DNA from: Sphingobium trunci
Lineage (GTDB): Bacteria; Pseudomonadota; Alphaproteobacteria; Sphingomonadales; Sphingomonadaceae
Direction of reading: 5' to 3'
DNA length: 64,000 nucleotides
NCBI RefSeq assembly: GCF_022664535.1
Contig: NZ_JAKUJY010000020.1
Span: 1 to 64,000, forward strand
Under the pieces are notes generated by a model. The model searched no databases. It saw only the letters and a list, made by a program, of their open reading frames with translations, and had not been told where the DNA came from. Positions 8,928-19,143 of the stretch are shown piece after piece. Numbering within the stretch: the stretch's first letter is position 1; each line of letters begins with the position of its first letter. Position numbers and translations under genes: made by a program.

Positions 8928-9427
8928 GAGTCGGCTCGAAGATCGCACCTTTCGGCGCCTGGCGGTGCCGGCTTCTCCCCCCACCCAGCCGCCCGACGGC
9001 CATATCCTGTGCGTGGCCGGGTGACGGGAGACGGCCGCTGCCGCACGAAAATCCGCTTTTCAGCGCATTTCCGAACAGCCCGTGAGGGAACTTAAGGCCG
9101 GGCCGGACGATTTCTCCATTACCCTCTTCCCTCTGACGGCCTCAGGTGACACTATGCCACTATCGCGGCGGGGGACGTCGCGCTGATTTGATGTTGCACG
9201 ACCGCGGCGTGACGCCTGATGTCGTCACCCGAACAATGATCAGTCGTGCCTGTGCCGGAAATGCTCTTGCATCGCCGGCGAGTAGACTTGCGTTCATCTT
9301 GCGGACATTTTCAGATGAATTTTTGGAAAGGTTCAGATTTTTTAGACTATCCTTCCTCTATTGCACTGTTTTTACAGTCCGTAAGGGGCTATATTGACTT
9401 GCACGGCTACTTTAGCGGGAGTCGCCA
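8928..9427. other. 500-bp intergenic region upstream of prkA
   Basis: No gene is supported here; the short open frames near 9146-9431 lack family features and good ribosome-binding sites. The right half is more AT-rich than its surroundings, as expected for a promoter region. A palindrome ACTGT-N4-ACAGT lies at 9365-9378, about 50 bases before the prkA start, and may be an operator. I could not fit a convincing sigma-70 or sigma-54 promoter. A GC-rich inverted stretch just after the kinase stop might act as a weak terminator. Confidence 0.4.
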
Positions 9428-11371
9428 GTGACGAAGAATGAGCTGTTTTCCAGCTTCACGCGGAAGTTCGACGATCGGCGCCAGGCCGAAATGTCCATCG
9501 AAGACTATCTGCTGGGATGTCGCAACGATCCATTGATGCACGCGTCCGCCGCCGAGCGGCTGCTGGCCGCGATCGGCGAGCCGGAGATCATCGATACGTC
9601 GCGCGATCAGCGGCTGGGCCGGATCTTCATGAACCGGACGATCCGCCGCTACAAGAGCTTCACCAACTTCTACGGCATGGAAGGGACGATCGAACATATC
9701 GTCAGCTTCCTGCGCCATGCGTCCCAGGGGCTGGAGGAGCGCAAGCAGATCCTCTATCTGCTGGGTCCGGTAGGCGGCGGCAAATCCTCCCTCGCTGAAC
9801 GGCTGAAGGCGCTGATGGAGGTCCATCCCATCTATGTGCTGAAGGCGGGAGACGAGATCAGCCCGATCTTCGAGAGCCCGCTGGCGCTGTTCGATGCGGA
9901 GCAGCATGGCGACTTCATCGAGCAGAATTATGCGATTCCCCGGCGGCGGCTGACCGGCATGATCAGCCCCTGGTGTCGCAAGCGGCTGGACGAGTTCGGC
10001 GGCGACCTGTCTCAGTTCAAGGTCATCCGCATGATGCCCTCGCGCATGCGCCAAGTCGCGATCGCCAAGACCGAGCCGGGCGACGAGAACAACCAGGATA
10101 TCAGCTCGCTGGTCGGCAAGGTCGACATCCGCAAGCTGGAGATGCTCTCGCAGAATGATCCCGACGCCTACAGCTATTCGGGCGGCCTCAACCGGGCCAA
10201 CCAGGGGATGCTGGAATTCGTCGAGATGTTCAAGGCGCCGATCAAGATGCTCCACCCGTTGCTGACCGCGACGCAGGAGGGCAATTATATCGGCACGGAG
10301 AATATCGGCGCCATTCCCTATACCGGGATCATCATGGCGCATTCCAATGAATCGGAATGGGCGAATTTCAAGAACAACAAGAATAATGAAGCTTTCATCG
10401 ACCGTATCTATGTCATCAAGGTGCCCTATAGTCTGCAGGCGACCGAAGAACGGCACGTCTATGAGAAATTGCTGAGGGAATCCGACCTCAGCAAGGCGCC
10501 CTGCGCGCCGGGGACGCTCGACATGCTGGCGCGTTTTTCGGTGCTGACGCGGCTGCGGGAGCATGAGAACAGCAATCTCTACTCCAAGATGCGCGTCTAT
10601 GACGGCGAAATGCTGCGGGAGATCGATCCGCGGGCGAAAAGCCTGCAGGAATATCGCGACGCGGCGGGCGTGGACGAGGGCATGTCGGGCATTTCGACCC
10701 GCTTCGCCTTCAAGGCGCTGTCGGCGACCTTCAACCATGACACGATCGAGATCGCGGCCGACCCCGTCCACCTCATGTATGTGCTGGAAGGCATGGTGCG
10801 GCAGGAACAGTTCCCGGCCGAGGTCGAGGCCCGCTATCTGGAGTTCATCAAAGGCGAACTGGCCCCGCGCTACGCCGAGTTCATCGGCAATGAGATCCAG
10901 AAGGCCTATCTGGAATCCTACCATGATTATGGCCAGAATCTTTTCGACCGCTATGTCGCCTATGCCGATGCGTGGATCGAGGATCTGGACTTCAAGGACC
11001 CGGACACCGGGCAGCTGCTGGACCGGGAGGTCATCAACCAGGAACTGTCCAAGACCGAAAAGCCCGCGGGCATCGCCAATCCCAAGGATTTCCGCAACGA
11101 GGTGGTGAAATTCGCGCTGCGCATGCGGGCCAGCAATGACGGGCGCAATCCGAGCTGGACCAGCTACGAGAAGATCCGCGAGGTGATCGAGAAGCGGATG
11201 TTCAGCCAGGTCGAGGATCTGCTGCCGGTCATCAGCTTCGGGTCGAAGAAGGATGGCGAGACCGCGACCAAGCATGACGAATTCGTCGCGCGGATGATCG
11301 AAAGAGGCTATACTGAGCGGCAGGTCCGGCGGCTTGTCGAATGGTATATCCGGGTCAAGCAGGCGGGTTGA
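9428..11371 (+). CDS. prkA: PrkA-type serine protein kinase / AAA+ protein
   Basis: This 647-aa protein matches the PrkA (YeaG) family along its full length. An N-terminal AAA+ module carries the Walker A motif GPVGGGKSS at about residues 112-120. The C-terminal PrkA domain includes SYEKIREVIEKRMF. The translation start is a GTG preceded by GCGGGAG at good spacing. In other bacteria PrkA is a stress or starvation protein reported with kinase and, more recently, AAA+ protease activity. Genes for a YeaH-like protein and SpoVR follow in the same orientation. This is the conserved three-gene set known in Escherichia coli as yeaG, yeaH and ycgB. Confidence 0.95.
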   Translation: MTKNELFSSFTRKFDDRRQAEMSIEDYLLGCRNDPLMHASAAERLLAAIGEPEIIDTSRDQRLGRIFMNRTIRRYKSFTNFYGMEGTIEHIVSFLRHASQGLEERKQILYLLGPVGGGKSSLAERLKALMEVHPIYVLKAGDEISPIFESPLALFDAEQHGDFIEQNYAIPRRRLTGMISPWCRKRLDEFGGDLSQFKVIRMMPSRMRQVAIAKTEPGDENNQDISSLVGKVDIRKLEMLSQNDPDAYSYSGGLNRANQGMLEFVEMFKAPIKMLHPLLTATQEGNYIGTENIGAIPYTGIIMAHSNESEWANFKNNKNNEAFIDRIYVIKVPYSLQATEERHVYEKLLRESDLSKAPCAPGTLDMLARFSVLTRLREHENSNLYSKMRVYDGEMLREIDPRAKSLQEYRDAAGVDEGMSGISTRFAFKALSATFNHDTIEIAADPVHLMYVLEGMVRQEQFPAEVEARYLEFIKGELAPRYAEFIGNEIQKAYLESYHDYGQNLFDRYVAYADAWIEDLDFKDPDTGQLLDREVINQELSKTEKPAGIANPKDFRNEVVKFALRMRASNDGRNPSWTSYEKIREVIEKRMFSQVEDLLPVISFGSKKDGETATKHDEFVARMIERGYTERQVRRLVEWYIRVKQAG

Positions 11372-11399
11372 TGGTTTACGCGGAGGTGCCCAAGGCCTC

Positions 11400-12707
11400 A
11401 TGCACATAGTCGACAGACGGCTGAATCCGGGAGGCAAGAGCCTGGTCAACAGGCAGCGCTTCCTGCGAAGGGCGAGAGCTTATGTGCAACAGGCGGTGCG
11501 CGACAGCCTGAAGGACCGGAGCATCAAGGATCTGGACAAGGAAGGCCAGATCACCATCCAGCGCGACGCGATCCATGAACCGACGCTGCACCGCGCCGCG
11601 CAGGGCGGCAATCGCGAGCGCGTCTTCCCCGGCAATCACGACTATATGGAAGGCGACAAGATCAAGCGGCCCGACGGCGGTCAGGGCGCGGGATCGCAGG
11701 CCGGGCAAGGCGAGGGGAATGACGATTTCCAGTTCGCCCTCAGCCGCGAGGAGTTTCTGGGCCTGTTCCTCGACGATCTGGAACTGCCCGACCTTGCCAA
11801 GCGGCGGCTGATCGGCGGGGCGGTCGACGGGATCAGGCGGGCGGGCTATTCGGTGGTCGGCAATCCTTCCAACCTTTCCGTGCCGCGCACCATGCAAAGG
11901 GCGATGTCGCGCCGTATCGCGCTGCGGCGGCCCAAGGGCGCGGATCTGGAGAAGGTCGAGGCGGAAATCGCGCTGATCGAGGCGCGCGATCCGCCTTTGC
12001 CCGACGATGCGGTGCGGCTGGAGGCGTTGCGGGAGGAGCGGTCGCACATCATCCGCCGCCGCAACCTCATCGCTTATATCGATCCGGTCGACCTGCGCTA
12101 TCGCCGGTTCGAGACGGTGCCCAAGCCGGTCGCGCAGGCGGTGATGTTCTGCCTGATGGACGTTTCCGGATCCATGACGGAGCATATGAAGGATCTGGCC
12201 AAGCGCTTCTTCGCGCTGCTGCACCTGTTCCTGACGCGCTGCTACGAGCATGTGGAGGTGGTGTTCATCCACCATACCGACCGGGCGGCGGAGGTTGACG
12301 AGCAGACCTTCTTCTACAGCACGGTGACGGGCGGGACGCTGGTTTCGAGCGCGCTCGACAAGCTGATGGAAGTGGTCAAGGAACGCTACCGGCCGGACGA
12401 CTGGAACATCTATGTCGCGCAGGCTTCGGACGGCGACACGATGCAGTCGGACAATGGCCGGGTCGTGAGCCTGATGAACGATGAAATCTTGCCCATTTCG
12501 CAATATGTCGCCTATCTGGAGGTCGGACGGGAGGAATTTGCCGATATCGAGACGGTGGGGACGATGACCGGCCTGTGGCAGGCCTATGCGCCGGTCAGCG
12601 AGGCCAACCGTAATTTCGTGATGCGCAAGGTGCATCACCGGCGCGAAATCTATCCGGTGTTCCGCGAGCTGTTCCAGCGCAAGGGCGTGGCGGAGCGCAG
12701 TGCATGA
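11400..12707 (+). CDS. yeaH: YeaH/YhbH-family protein (DUF444), VWA-like domain
   Basis: This protein of about 435 aa belongs to the DUF444 family. The start at 11400 gives the family-typical N-terminus MHIVDRRLNPGGKSLVNRQR; an upstream in-frame ATG would add non-family residues overlapping prkA. The C-terminal half is a von Willebrand factor A-like domain with a metal-site motif DVSGSM at about residue 254. The middle contains HIIRRRNLIAYIDPVDLRYR, also typical. It lies 28 bases after prkA and just before spoVR. Its biochemical role is not known; the family is thought to act with PrkA and SpoVR in stationary-phase or nitrogen-stress responses. Confidence 0.93.
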   Translation: MHIVDRRLNPGGKSLVNRQRFLRRARAYVQQAVRDSLKDRSIKDLDKEGQITIQRDAIHEPTLHRAAQGGNRERVFPGNHDYMEGDKIKRPDGGQGAGSQAGQGEGNDDFQFALSREEFLGLFLDDLELPDLAKRRLIGGAVDGIRRAGYSVVGNPSNLSVPRTMQRAMSRRIALRRPKGADLEKVEAEIALIEARDPPLPDDAVRLEALREERSHIIRRRNLIAYIDPVDLRYRRFETVPKPVAQAVMFCLMDVSGSMTEHMKDLAKRFFALLHLFLTRCYEHVEVVFIHHTDRAAEVDEQTFFYSTVTGGTLVSSALDKLMEVVKERYRPDDWNIYVAQASDGDTMQSDNGRVVSLMNDEILPISQYVAYLEVGREEFADIETVGTMTGLWQAYAPVSEANRNFVMRKVHHRREIYPVFRELFQRKGVAERSA

Positions 12708-12720
12708 TGGTGGAACGGGC

Positions 12721-14262
12721 ATGACGGCCAAGCTGGCGAACGCGCCGCTGTTCACGGGCAGCGATTGGGATTTCGGCCTTATAAACCGCATCTATGAAGC
12801 GATCGAACCGATCGCGCTCAAGGAAATGAAGCTGGATATCTATCCCAACCAGATAGAGATCATCAGCGCGGAACAGATGCTGGACGCCTATTCCTCCATA
12901 GGCATGCCGCTTTTCTACAAGCATTGGTCGTTCGGCAAGCAGTTCGTGACCAATGAGATGATGTACCGCAAGGGGCTGCGCGGCTTGGCCTATGAGCTGG
13001 TGATCAATTCAGACCCCTGCATCAACTATCTGATGCAGGAAAACAGCGCGACGATGCAGACGCTGGTCATCGCCCATGCGGCCTTTGGCCATAATCATTT
13101 CTTCAAGAATAATTATGTCTTCAAGCAATGGACGGACGCGGAAGGCATTTTGGACTATCTGGAATTCGCCAAGCGCTACATCGCCCAATGCGAGGAGCGT
13201 TATGGCCAATTGCCGGTGGAGCGGGTGCTGGACGCGGCCCATGCGCTGATGAACCAGGGCGTGCATCGCTATCCGCGCATCCGGCCCCGCGACCTCAAGA
13301 GCGAGGCGGCGCGCGAGGCCGAGCGGCAGGCCTATCGCGACCGCATCTATGACGATCTGTGGCGGACCATCCCGGTGGGCGCGAAGGCCGATGCCGTGCC
13401 CGGCGATGCGCGGCGGGAGGCTTTGGGCCTGCCGCAGGAGAATATCCTCTATTTCCTGGAGAAGACCGGCCCCCGGCTGGAAAGCTGGCAGCGGGAGATA
13501 TTGCGGATCGTCCGGCTGATCGCCCAATATTTCTATCCGCAACGCCAGACCAAGGCGATGAATGAGGGCTGCGCGACCTTCACCCATTACCGCATCATGA
13601 CGACGCTGCATGAGCGCGGCCTGATCACGGACGGCGCCTTCCTGGAATTCATCCAGTCGCATACCGGCGTGGTCTATCAGCCGACCTATGATTCCGGGCA
13701 TTTCGGGGGCTTCAATCCCTATGCGCTGGGCTTCGGGATCATGTCGGACATCGAGCGCATCTGCCGCGAGCCGACCGAGGAGGATCGCGAATGGTTCCCC
13801 GAAATCGCCGGGGCGGGCGACGCGGTGGAGGTGCTGAAGGACATATGGGCCAACTACAGGGACGAAAGTTTCGTCTCGCAATTCCTCAGCCCCCATCTGA
13901 TCCGGCAATGGCGGCTGTTCAAGATCATGGACAAGGCGGGCGAGTCGGAACTGCGGGTCGATGCCATTCATGACGAGCGCGGTTATCGACGGATTCGGCG
14001 GTCTCTGGCGCGGGAATATGATATCGGACGGCAGGAGCCGGACATTCAGGTGGTCGATGTCGACCTGGCCGGGGACCGGCGGCTGATCGTGGAACATGCC
14101 GTGATGGATGGCGTGCAGCTCGATCCCGGCGATGCGGCTATGGTCTTGCAAAATCTGGCAAATTTATGGGGTTATGAGGTCGTGTTGAAGGAAATCGACT
14201 CGGAGACCCGCAAGGAACTGAAAAGCCATAGCGGAAACCCCAATCCGGCCTGGCTGCGCTGA
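12721..14262 (+). CDS. spoVR: SpoVR family protein
   Basis: This protein of about 513 aa is a SpoVR/YcgB homologue, recognised from FYKHWSFGKQFVTNEMMYRKG, the internal His-rich segment AHAAFGHNHFFKNNYVF, and NEGCATFTHYRIMTTLHERG. The start is taken at the ATG at 12721, 13 bases after the DUF444 gene; an in-frame GTG at 12700 overlaps that gene and is less likely. The function of non-sporulating SpoVR proteins is unsettled. The conserved His/Glu/Asn residues suggest a metal or peptidoglycan-related role. Third gene of the prkA operon. Confidence 0.94.
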   Translation: MTAKLANAPLFTGSDWDFGLINRIYEAIEPIALKEMKLDIYPNQIEIISAEQMLDAYSSIGMPLFYKHWSFGKQFVTNEMMYRKGLRGLAYELVINSDPCINYLMQENSATMQTLVIAHAAFGHNHFFKNNYVFKQWTDAEGILDYLEFAKRYIAQCEERYGQLPVERVLDAAHALMNQGVHRYPRIRPRDLKSEAAREAERQAYRDRIYDDLWRTIPVGAKADAVPGDARREALGLPQENILYFLEKTGPRLESWQREILRIVRLIAQYFYPQRQTKAMNEGCATFTHYRIMTTLHERGLITDGAFLEFIQSHTGVVYQPTYDSGHFGGFNPYALGFGIMSDIERICREPTEEDREWFPEIAGAGDAVEVLKDIWANYRDESFVSQFLSPHLIRQWRLFKIMDKAGESELRVDAIHDERGYRRIRRSLAREYDIGRQEPDIQVVDVDLAGDRRLIVEHAVMDGVQLDPGDAAMVLQNLANLWGYEVVLKEIDSETRKELKSHSGNPNPAWLR

Positions 14263-14426
14263 ATGGGGGCAGGTGACCGACGGGCGCGGCGGCGCTCCAA
14301 GATTCCATTTTCAATCCGTGGCCGAAAAGGATAAGTTGCGGGCCGGTTTTTCGTGGGCTGGACCAATGTCTGCCGCTGTTGCGTCAGGTCTTTGCCGCCA
14401 GTCCGGGACAGGCAGGAGTTCGGTTC

Positions 14427-14630
14427 ATGACCAATGCTCTCAATCCGGAAGAGTGTCTTGAGCGGGCAAGAATGCATGAGCAATTGGCGGCGACCACGGC
14501 GGATGCCTCGGCCCGGATGATGCATCAGGCGATGGCGGCCGAATTCCGGCGGCGGGCCGAGAATGGCGCGATGGCCGCGCATCAGGCTGCCAACAGGCCG
14601 ATCGTGGAATTGTGTCCCAACGTCGCCTGA
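14427..14630 (+). CDS. Small helical hypothetical protein (67 aa)
   Basis: A 67-codon frame begins at an ATG preceded by AGGAG with good spacing. The product (MTNALNPEECLERARMHEQL onward) is Ala/Met/Arg-rich and predicted mostly helical, with no signal peptide or membrane segment. It follows spoVR by about 160 bases and converges with cobF. I do not recognise a family with known function. The ribosome-binding site and normal amino-acid composition support a real gene. Confidence 0.6.
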   Translation: MTNALNPEECLERARMHEQLAATTADASARMMHQAMAAEFRRRAENGAMAAHQAANRPIVELCPNVA

Positions 14631-14710
14631 CGATGTGACGGCCGCCCCGGGGGCGACCCAACTCCTGTCATCGCTGGCGGACCGCTTTCGAGGCAGAGGC
14701 CTTGCGCCGG

Positions 14711-15451
14711 TCAGGGGCGCCTGCGCAGCAGGTAGATGTCCATGATCCAGCCATGCTCCCTGCGCAGGGCGGCCCGGCGCTTGATGATGTCCGGTCCCGC
14801 CGCATGGAGCGGCCCGCTGGCGAGCGCCTGATGTGGCATGCCGAGATAGGCGCCCCACCATATGTCGACCGGCTGGCCGGTCAGGGTCTGGAAGGCGCAA
14901 TGGCCGTCCAGCATGACGACCAGCGTCCTGGCCGCGCCCGGCCAACCCTTCTCGCGCAATTGGCGGCCCGTGGTGATGAGCACGGGTTCGGCCAGTTCGT
15001 TGAGGCAGATGCCGTGCGCCGCGGTCAGTGCCTGGATGCTGGTGATGCCGGGGATCACCTTGACGCTTGCTCCGGCGATGCGCTGCACGATGCGCAGGCT
15101 GCTGTCGTAGAGGGAGGGATCGCCCCAGACCAGCAAGGCGAGCGTGCCGCCGCCGGGCAGGTGCCGGTCGATCTGTTCCTGCCACAGGGCGGCGATGGCG
15201 TCGTGCCAGTCGGTCACGGCGTCGATATAGCGGCCCTGATCGGCGCGTCTGGGCATGTCGAACTCGACGATCCTGACCGGCCTGGTCAGCAGCTCCGCGC
15301 AGATGGTGCGGCGCAGGTCGGCAAGGCCGGACTTTTCCTCGCCCTTCCGGGGCAGCAGGATCAGGTCGGCCTCGTTCATCGCCTTGACCGCCGCATGGGT
15401 CAGATGATCGGGATTGCCGGTGCCGATGCCGATGAGGTTGAGGGTGATCAT
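14711..15451 (-). CDS. cobF: Precorrin-6A synthase (deacetylating), CobF
   Basis: This 246-aa protein is an S-adenosylmethionine-dependent tetrapyrrole methyltransferase. It carries the N-terminal family motif GIGTGNPDHLTHAAV and the second motif LLVWGDPSLYDSSLRIVQ. CobF methylates C1 and removes the acetyl fragment in the aerobic cobalamin pathway, giving precorrin-6A. Motifs plus the setting among other cob genes distinguish it from sister methylases. Its start overlaps the cobB stop by four bases. It is the last gene of the minus-strand cob operon. Confidence 0.93.
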   Translation of the reverse strand: MITLNLIGIGTGNPDHLTHAAVKAMNEADLILLPRKGEEKSGLADLRRTICAELLTRPVRIVEFDMPRRADQGRYIDAVTDWHDAIAALWQEQIDRHLPGGGTLALLVWGDPSLYDSSLRIVQRIAGASVKVIPGITSIQALTAAHGICLNELAEPVLITTGRQLREKGWPGAARTLVVMLDGHCAFQTLTGQPVDIWWGAYLGMPHQALASGPLHAAGPDIIKRRAALRREHGWIMDIYLLRRRP

Positions 15452-16770
15452 GCGTTTCGCTCCGATGCGGGTGCGATGAGGTGGAAGAAGCTGCCGGTCA
15501 CATGACCACGGAAGGAGCCGGTGGAGGCGACGGGCCGACCTTGGGCGTCGGTGACGGCGGCAAGCGGGCTGTCGGGCTGGTCGATGATGGTCGAATAGTG
15601 GAATTCATGCCCATTCAGGACTGTTTCCTCAGGGAAGCCGCCCATCGGCGCCGCCAGCCGGGCCTGGCGATAGCCCAGATGCAGGCGGCGCTGCGCGAAG
15701 CTGGTGACGAGGCCGAGCAGCCCCGCCATGCGATGCGCCTCGCCCTTCGCGTCCAGCAGCGCCTGCCCCAGCACCATATAGCCGCCGCATTCGCCATGGA
15801 CGGGGCGGTTTCGGGCGTGATGGCGCAGCGCCGACAGGAAGCGGCCGGCGCCGGCGAGGCGGCCCGCATGCAGTTCGGGATAGCCGCCGGGAAGCCAGAC
15901 GATGTCGGCATCGGCGGCAGGCGCTTCGTCGGCCAGCGGAGAGAAGGGCAGGATTTCCGCGCCCGCCCTGCGCCATTGGGCCAGCAGATGCGCATAGGTG
16001 AAGGAAAAGGCTTCATCCTGCGCGATGGCGATCCGCTGACCGGGGGGCGGGAAGGCGATTTCCTCGCCATGCGATCCATCGGGCAGCGACGCAGCCACCG
16101 CGCGAACGGCGGGAAGATCGACATGGGAAGCGATGATGTCCGCCATCCGGTCGATCATGGGGTCGAGTTCGCCCTGTTCGCTGGCCTGCACCAGTCCCAG
16201 ATGCCGTTCGGGCAAGGTCAGTTCCCCGCACCGGGGAATGGCCCCGAACACGGCTATTCCGGCCTCTGCCATGGCCTGGCGGATGAGCTGTTCATGGCGG
16301 TCGCTGGCGACGCGGTTCAATATCGCCCCAGCCATGGAGATGCCGGGACGCAGGCTGCGGAAACCCTGGGCGATGGCGGCGGCGGACTGGCTCTGGCCGC
16401 TGACGTCCATGACGAGCATGACGGGCCAGCCGAGCGCGGCGGCGATGTCGGCGCTTGACCCGTTGCCGCTTTCGCCCCGGCAGGGGGCGCCGTCGAACAG
16501 GCCCATCACGCCTTCAGCGATGATGAGGTCCGCATCGTCCGCCTGCGCCGCGATGCGGGCGATTTGCGGGCGGGGCATGGCCCAGCTGTCGAGATTATGG
16601 GATGGGCGGCGGCTTGCGGCCTGCTGGAAACCTGGATCGATATAGTCGGGGCCGGACTTGAAGGGCTGCACCTTCAGGCCCGCGCGGGTGAAGGCGCGGA
16701 GCAGGCCCAGCGTTACCATGGTCTTGCCTGATCCGGAACGCGGTGCGGCGATGAGGATTCCGGGAGTCAT
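15448..16770 (-). CDS. cobB: Cobyrinate / hydrogenobyrinate a,c-diamide synthase, CobB
   Basis: This 440-aa enzyme amidates side chains a and c of hydrogenobyrinic acid using glutamine and ATP. The N-terminal P-loop is [11 protein letters not shown], followed by the substrate segment [17 protein letters not shown]. The C-terminal glutamine amidotransferase domain has the nucleophilic Cys in [14 protein letters not shown]. Length and domain order are as expected for CobB/CbiA rather than CobQ. It overlaps both cobM and cobF by four bases, so it is translated as part of the operon. Confidence 0.94.
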   Translation of the reverse strand: MTPGILIAAPRSGSGKTMVTLGLLRAFTRAGLKVQPFKSGPDYIDPGFQQAASRRPSHNLDSWAMPRPQIARIAAQADDADLIIAEGVMGLFDGAPCRGESGNGSSADIAAALGWPVMLVMDVSGQSQSAAAIAQGFRSLRPGISMAGAILNRVASDRHEQLIRQAMAEAGIAVFGAIPRCGELTLPERHLGLVQASEQGELDPMIDRMADIIASHVDLPAVRAVAASLPDGSHGEEIAFPPPGQRIAIAQDEAFSFTYAHLLAQWRRAGAEILPFSPLADEAPAADADIVWLPGGYPELHAGRLAGAGRFLSALRHHARNRPVHGECGGYMVLGQALLDAKGEAHRMAGLLGLVTSFAQRRLHLGYRQARLAAPMGGFPEETVLNGHEFHYSTIIDQPDSPLAAVTDAQGRPVASTGSFRGHVTGSFFHLIAPASERNA

Positions 16771-17549
16771 GTCCTGTCCACGAAGATCGACTCCGCGCTC
16801 GACGGGCGGAAGCGGCGGTCATAGCCGGGGGCATAGAGGCTGCTTTCGGCGAAATTTTCGTCGCCCAGGACCGGGCCGACAAGGATGATGGCGGTCCGCT
16901 CCGGTCCGTTGGCGGCGGCTTCCCCGATCGTGGCGAGCGTTGCGCGGGCGATCCGTTGATCGGGCCAGCTGGCGCGCCAGACCACGGCGGCGGGACAGCC
17001 CGCGCCATAATGCGGGGTCAGGTCCGCGACCACCTGCGCCAGATTGTGGATCGACAGATGGATGGCGAGGGTGGCGCCGGTGGCGGCGAAGGCGCTCAGG
17101 CTCTCGCGCGGAGGCATGCCGCTGGCCCGGCCGGGCGTGCGGGTGAGAACCAGCGACTGGCCGAGTTCGGGCAGGGTCAGCTCCGTCCCCAGCGCGGCGG
17201 CGGCGGCGGCGAAGGACGGGACGCCGGGCGTGATGCTGTAGGGGATGTCCAGCGCCTTCAGGCGGCGGAGTTGCTCGCCCATGGCGGACCAGACCGACAG
17301 GTCGCCGGAATGGAGGCGGGCCACGTCCTGGCCTGCTTCATGCGCGTCGCGGAGTGTGGCGATGATCCCGTCCAGCGTCATGGGCGCGCTGTTGATGATC
17401 CGGGCGCCGGGCGGGCAATGATCCAGCAGGGCGGCGGGCACCAGCGAGCCTGCATAGAGGCAGACGGGAGAGGCGGCGATCAGGTCGCGGCCGCGCAGGG
17501 TGATGAGATCGGGCGCGCCGGGACCGGCGCCGATGAAATGGACGGTCAT
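16767..17549 (-). CDS. cobM: Precorrin-4 C11-methyltransferase, CobM
   Basis: This 260-aa tetrapyrrole methylase begins with the family motif [18 protein letters not shown] and carries [10 protein letters not shown] and [15 protein letters not shown], which are diagnostic for CobM/CbiF. The enzyme methylates C11 of precorrin-4 to give precorrin-5. The start overlaps the end of cobE by four bases, and the stop overlaps cobB by four. Confidence 0.95.
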   Translation of the reverse strand: MTVHFIGAGPGAPDLITLRGRDLIAASPVCLYAGSLVPAALLDHCPPGARIINSAPMTLDGIIATLRDAHEAGQDVARLHSGDLSVWSAMGEQLRRLKALDIPYSITPGVPSFAAAAAALGTELTLPELGQSLVLTRTPGRASGMPPRESLSAFAATGATLAIHLSIHNLAQVVADLTPHYGAGCPAAVVWRASWPDQRIARATLATIGEAAANGPERTAIILVGPVLGDENFAESSLYAPGYDRRFRPSSAESIFVDRT

Positions 17550-17941
17550 GCGGGCTGTCTTTCGTGAAAGTTGCTGGCGGCAAGGGCGCAGGTCGCCAGG
17601 CGATCCGGCGAAACATGGCGCGGCGAGAGAAGGCGGGCGGCAGGGCCGGCGGCGGCAAGGGCCGTGGCTTCTGCGACGCTGCCGGTGCCATGGATAGCCT
17701 CTGACATGGGGGAATGGGTGACGACGGATTGCCTTGCCAGCGTTTCGCGCGCGACCTGAAGGAGCGGCAGGCCCAGCTTTCGCGCGAGCGGGGCGAGTTG
17801 GTCCGCCTTGCTGTCGAGAGTCGCCAGCGCCGCAACGGAAAGGCTATCATGGGCAGCGGCCCGCAAGGCGCCTTCGAGCGAGGCGAGCGTCGCGCCCTCG
17901 CGGAAGCCGAAGCCCGCGACGATCACAGGGTGACGCTCCAT
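17546..17941 (-). CDS. cobE: CobE / CbiG C-terminal domain protein
   Basis: This protein of about 131 aa matches the stand-alone CobE family, equivalent to the C-terminal domain of CbiG. Seen features are [21 protein letters not shown] near the start and [20 protein letters not shown] in the middle. The start at 17941 (MERHPVIV) is preferred; an ATG nine codons upstream is also possible. The gene overlaps the end of cobL and the start of cobM. CobE is a small pathway protein proposed to help handle a precorrin intermediate; its exact reaction is not established. Confidence 0.85.
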   Translation of the reverse strand: MERHPVIVAGFGFREGATLASLEGALRAAAHDSLSVAALATLDSKADQLAPLARKLGLPLLQVARETLARQSVVTHSPMSEAIHGTGSVAEATALAAAGPAARLLSPRHVSPDRLATCALAASNFHERQPA

Positions 17942-19143
17942 TGCACCAGCGGATAGGCCGAGCGCCATGCGCGGCGACTGCCGAGGGGGACGGATTCCGC
18001 CAGTTCGATCCGCAACAGTTCGCCGCCCTTTTCGCCATGCCAGCGGGCGAGCAGAGCCTCCGATTCGAGCGTGACGGCGTTGGCGACAAGGCGGGTGGGA
18101 CCGCCGGGCAGGCTGAACAGAATTTCCAGCAGGGACTGGCTGAGGCCGCCGCCGATAAAGATTGCGTCAGGCCGCCGCCGGTCGCGCAGCAGATCCGGTG
18201 CCCGGCCTTCGATGATCGTGAGGCGGTCGGTGCCGAGGGCGGCGGCATTGGTGCGGGCTCGCGCCGCGCGCGAGGCATCGGCCTCGAAAGCGACGGCCTG
18301 TGTCGAGGGGTGGGCAAGCAGCCATTCGATGGCGATGGACCCCGAACCGGTGCCGATGTCCCAGAGCGACTCGCCCGGACGGGGGGCGAGGGCCGAGAGG
18401 GTCAGGGCGCGGGCGGGGCGCTTGGTGATCTGGCCGTCATGGTCGAACCAGTCGTCGGCTATGCCGCTGCTGAGGGGGAGCGTCCTGCCGCCGCCCGCGA
18501 CAGTCAGGCCGACCGCGACCGGATGGGCGATATCATCGAAATTCAGCATATGGGCGGCGCTTTTTCTGATCCGCTCGCGCGGCCCGCCGAGCGCTTCCAG
18601 CACATGGAGGGTGGAGGCGCCGAAGCCCGCCTTCGTCAGATCATCGGCCAATTGTCCGACCGCCGGGCCGTCGCGCAGCAGGATGAGTGCGCGGCGGCCG
18701 GGCGTCAGGTCGGGGCGCAGCCGCGACAGGGGCGCGGCATGGAGGCCGTGGCATGCGACGTCCTGGATCGACCAGCCGAGACGGGCGGCCGCGAGGGTGA
18801 AGGTGGAGGGGGCGGGATGGGCGGTCCATTCGCCGGGCGACAGATGCCGGGTGATGCTGGCGCCCGCGCCGAACCAGAAGGGATCGCCGGAGGCGAGCAT
18901 GACGGTGGGCCGGCCACGGCGGGCCAGCAATGTGGCCACGCCATCCTCGAACGGGACTGGCCAGGGATGGAGTTCCGCCCTACAGGGGGCCAGCAGCGAC
19001 AGGTGGCGGGGCGCTCCGCTGATGAAGGCCGCGCCCTCCAGTGCTTCGCGCGCGGCGCGGGACAGGCCGTCGGGGCCGTCTTCGCCGATGCCGATGATCG
19101 TCAGCCAAGGCCCCGAGGACAGGGCGTCAGGAGTTTCGGCCAT
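17923..19143 (-). CDS. cobL: Precorrin-6Y C5,15-methyltransferase (decarboxylating), CobL
   Basis: This protein of about 406 aa is the two-domain CobL. The N-terminal CbiE-like methylase has TIIGIGEDGPDGLSRAAREA. The C-terminal CbiT-like domain has the Rossmann glycine loop LWDIGTGSGSIAIEWLL. It methylates C5 and C15 of precorrin-6B and removes the acetate carboxyl. The start at 19143 is preferred because GAGG lies at usable spacing upstream; ATGs at 19152 and 19158 are also in frame. Its 5' end overlaps the divergent cobK start, so there is no separate intergenic promoter here. Confidence 0.93.
   Translation of the reverse strand: MAETPDALSSGPWLTIIGIGEDGPDGLSRAAREALEGAAFISGAPRHLSLLAPCRAELHPWPVPFEDGVATLLARRGRPTVMLASGDPFWFGAGASITRHLSPGEWTAHPAPSTFTLAAARLGWSIQDVACHGLHAAPLSRLRPDLTPGRRALILLRDGPAVGQLADDLTKAGFGASTLHVLEALGGPRERIRKSAAHMLNFDDIAHPVAVGLTVAGGGRTLPLSSGIADDWFDHDGQITKRPARALTLSALAPRPGESLWDIGTGSGSIAIEWLLAHPSTQAVAFEADASRAARARTNAAALGTDRLTIIEGRAPDLLRDRRRPDAIFIGGGLSQSLLEILFSLPGGPTRLVANAVTLESEALLARWHGEKGGELLRIELAESVPLGSRRAWRSAYPLVQWSVTL

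Noticed and set aside
9146..9431. Short open frames upstream of prkA (83 and 61 codons)
   Set aside because: Unusual Cys/Phe-rich composition, no good ribosome-binding site, and overlap with the AT-rich promoter region.
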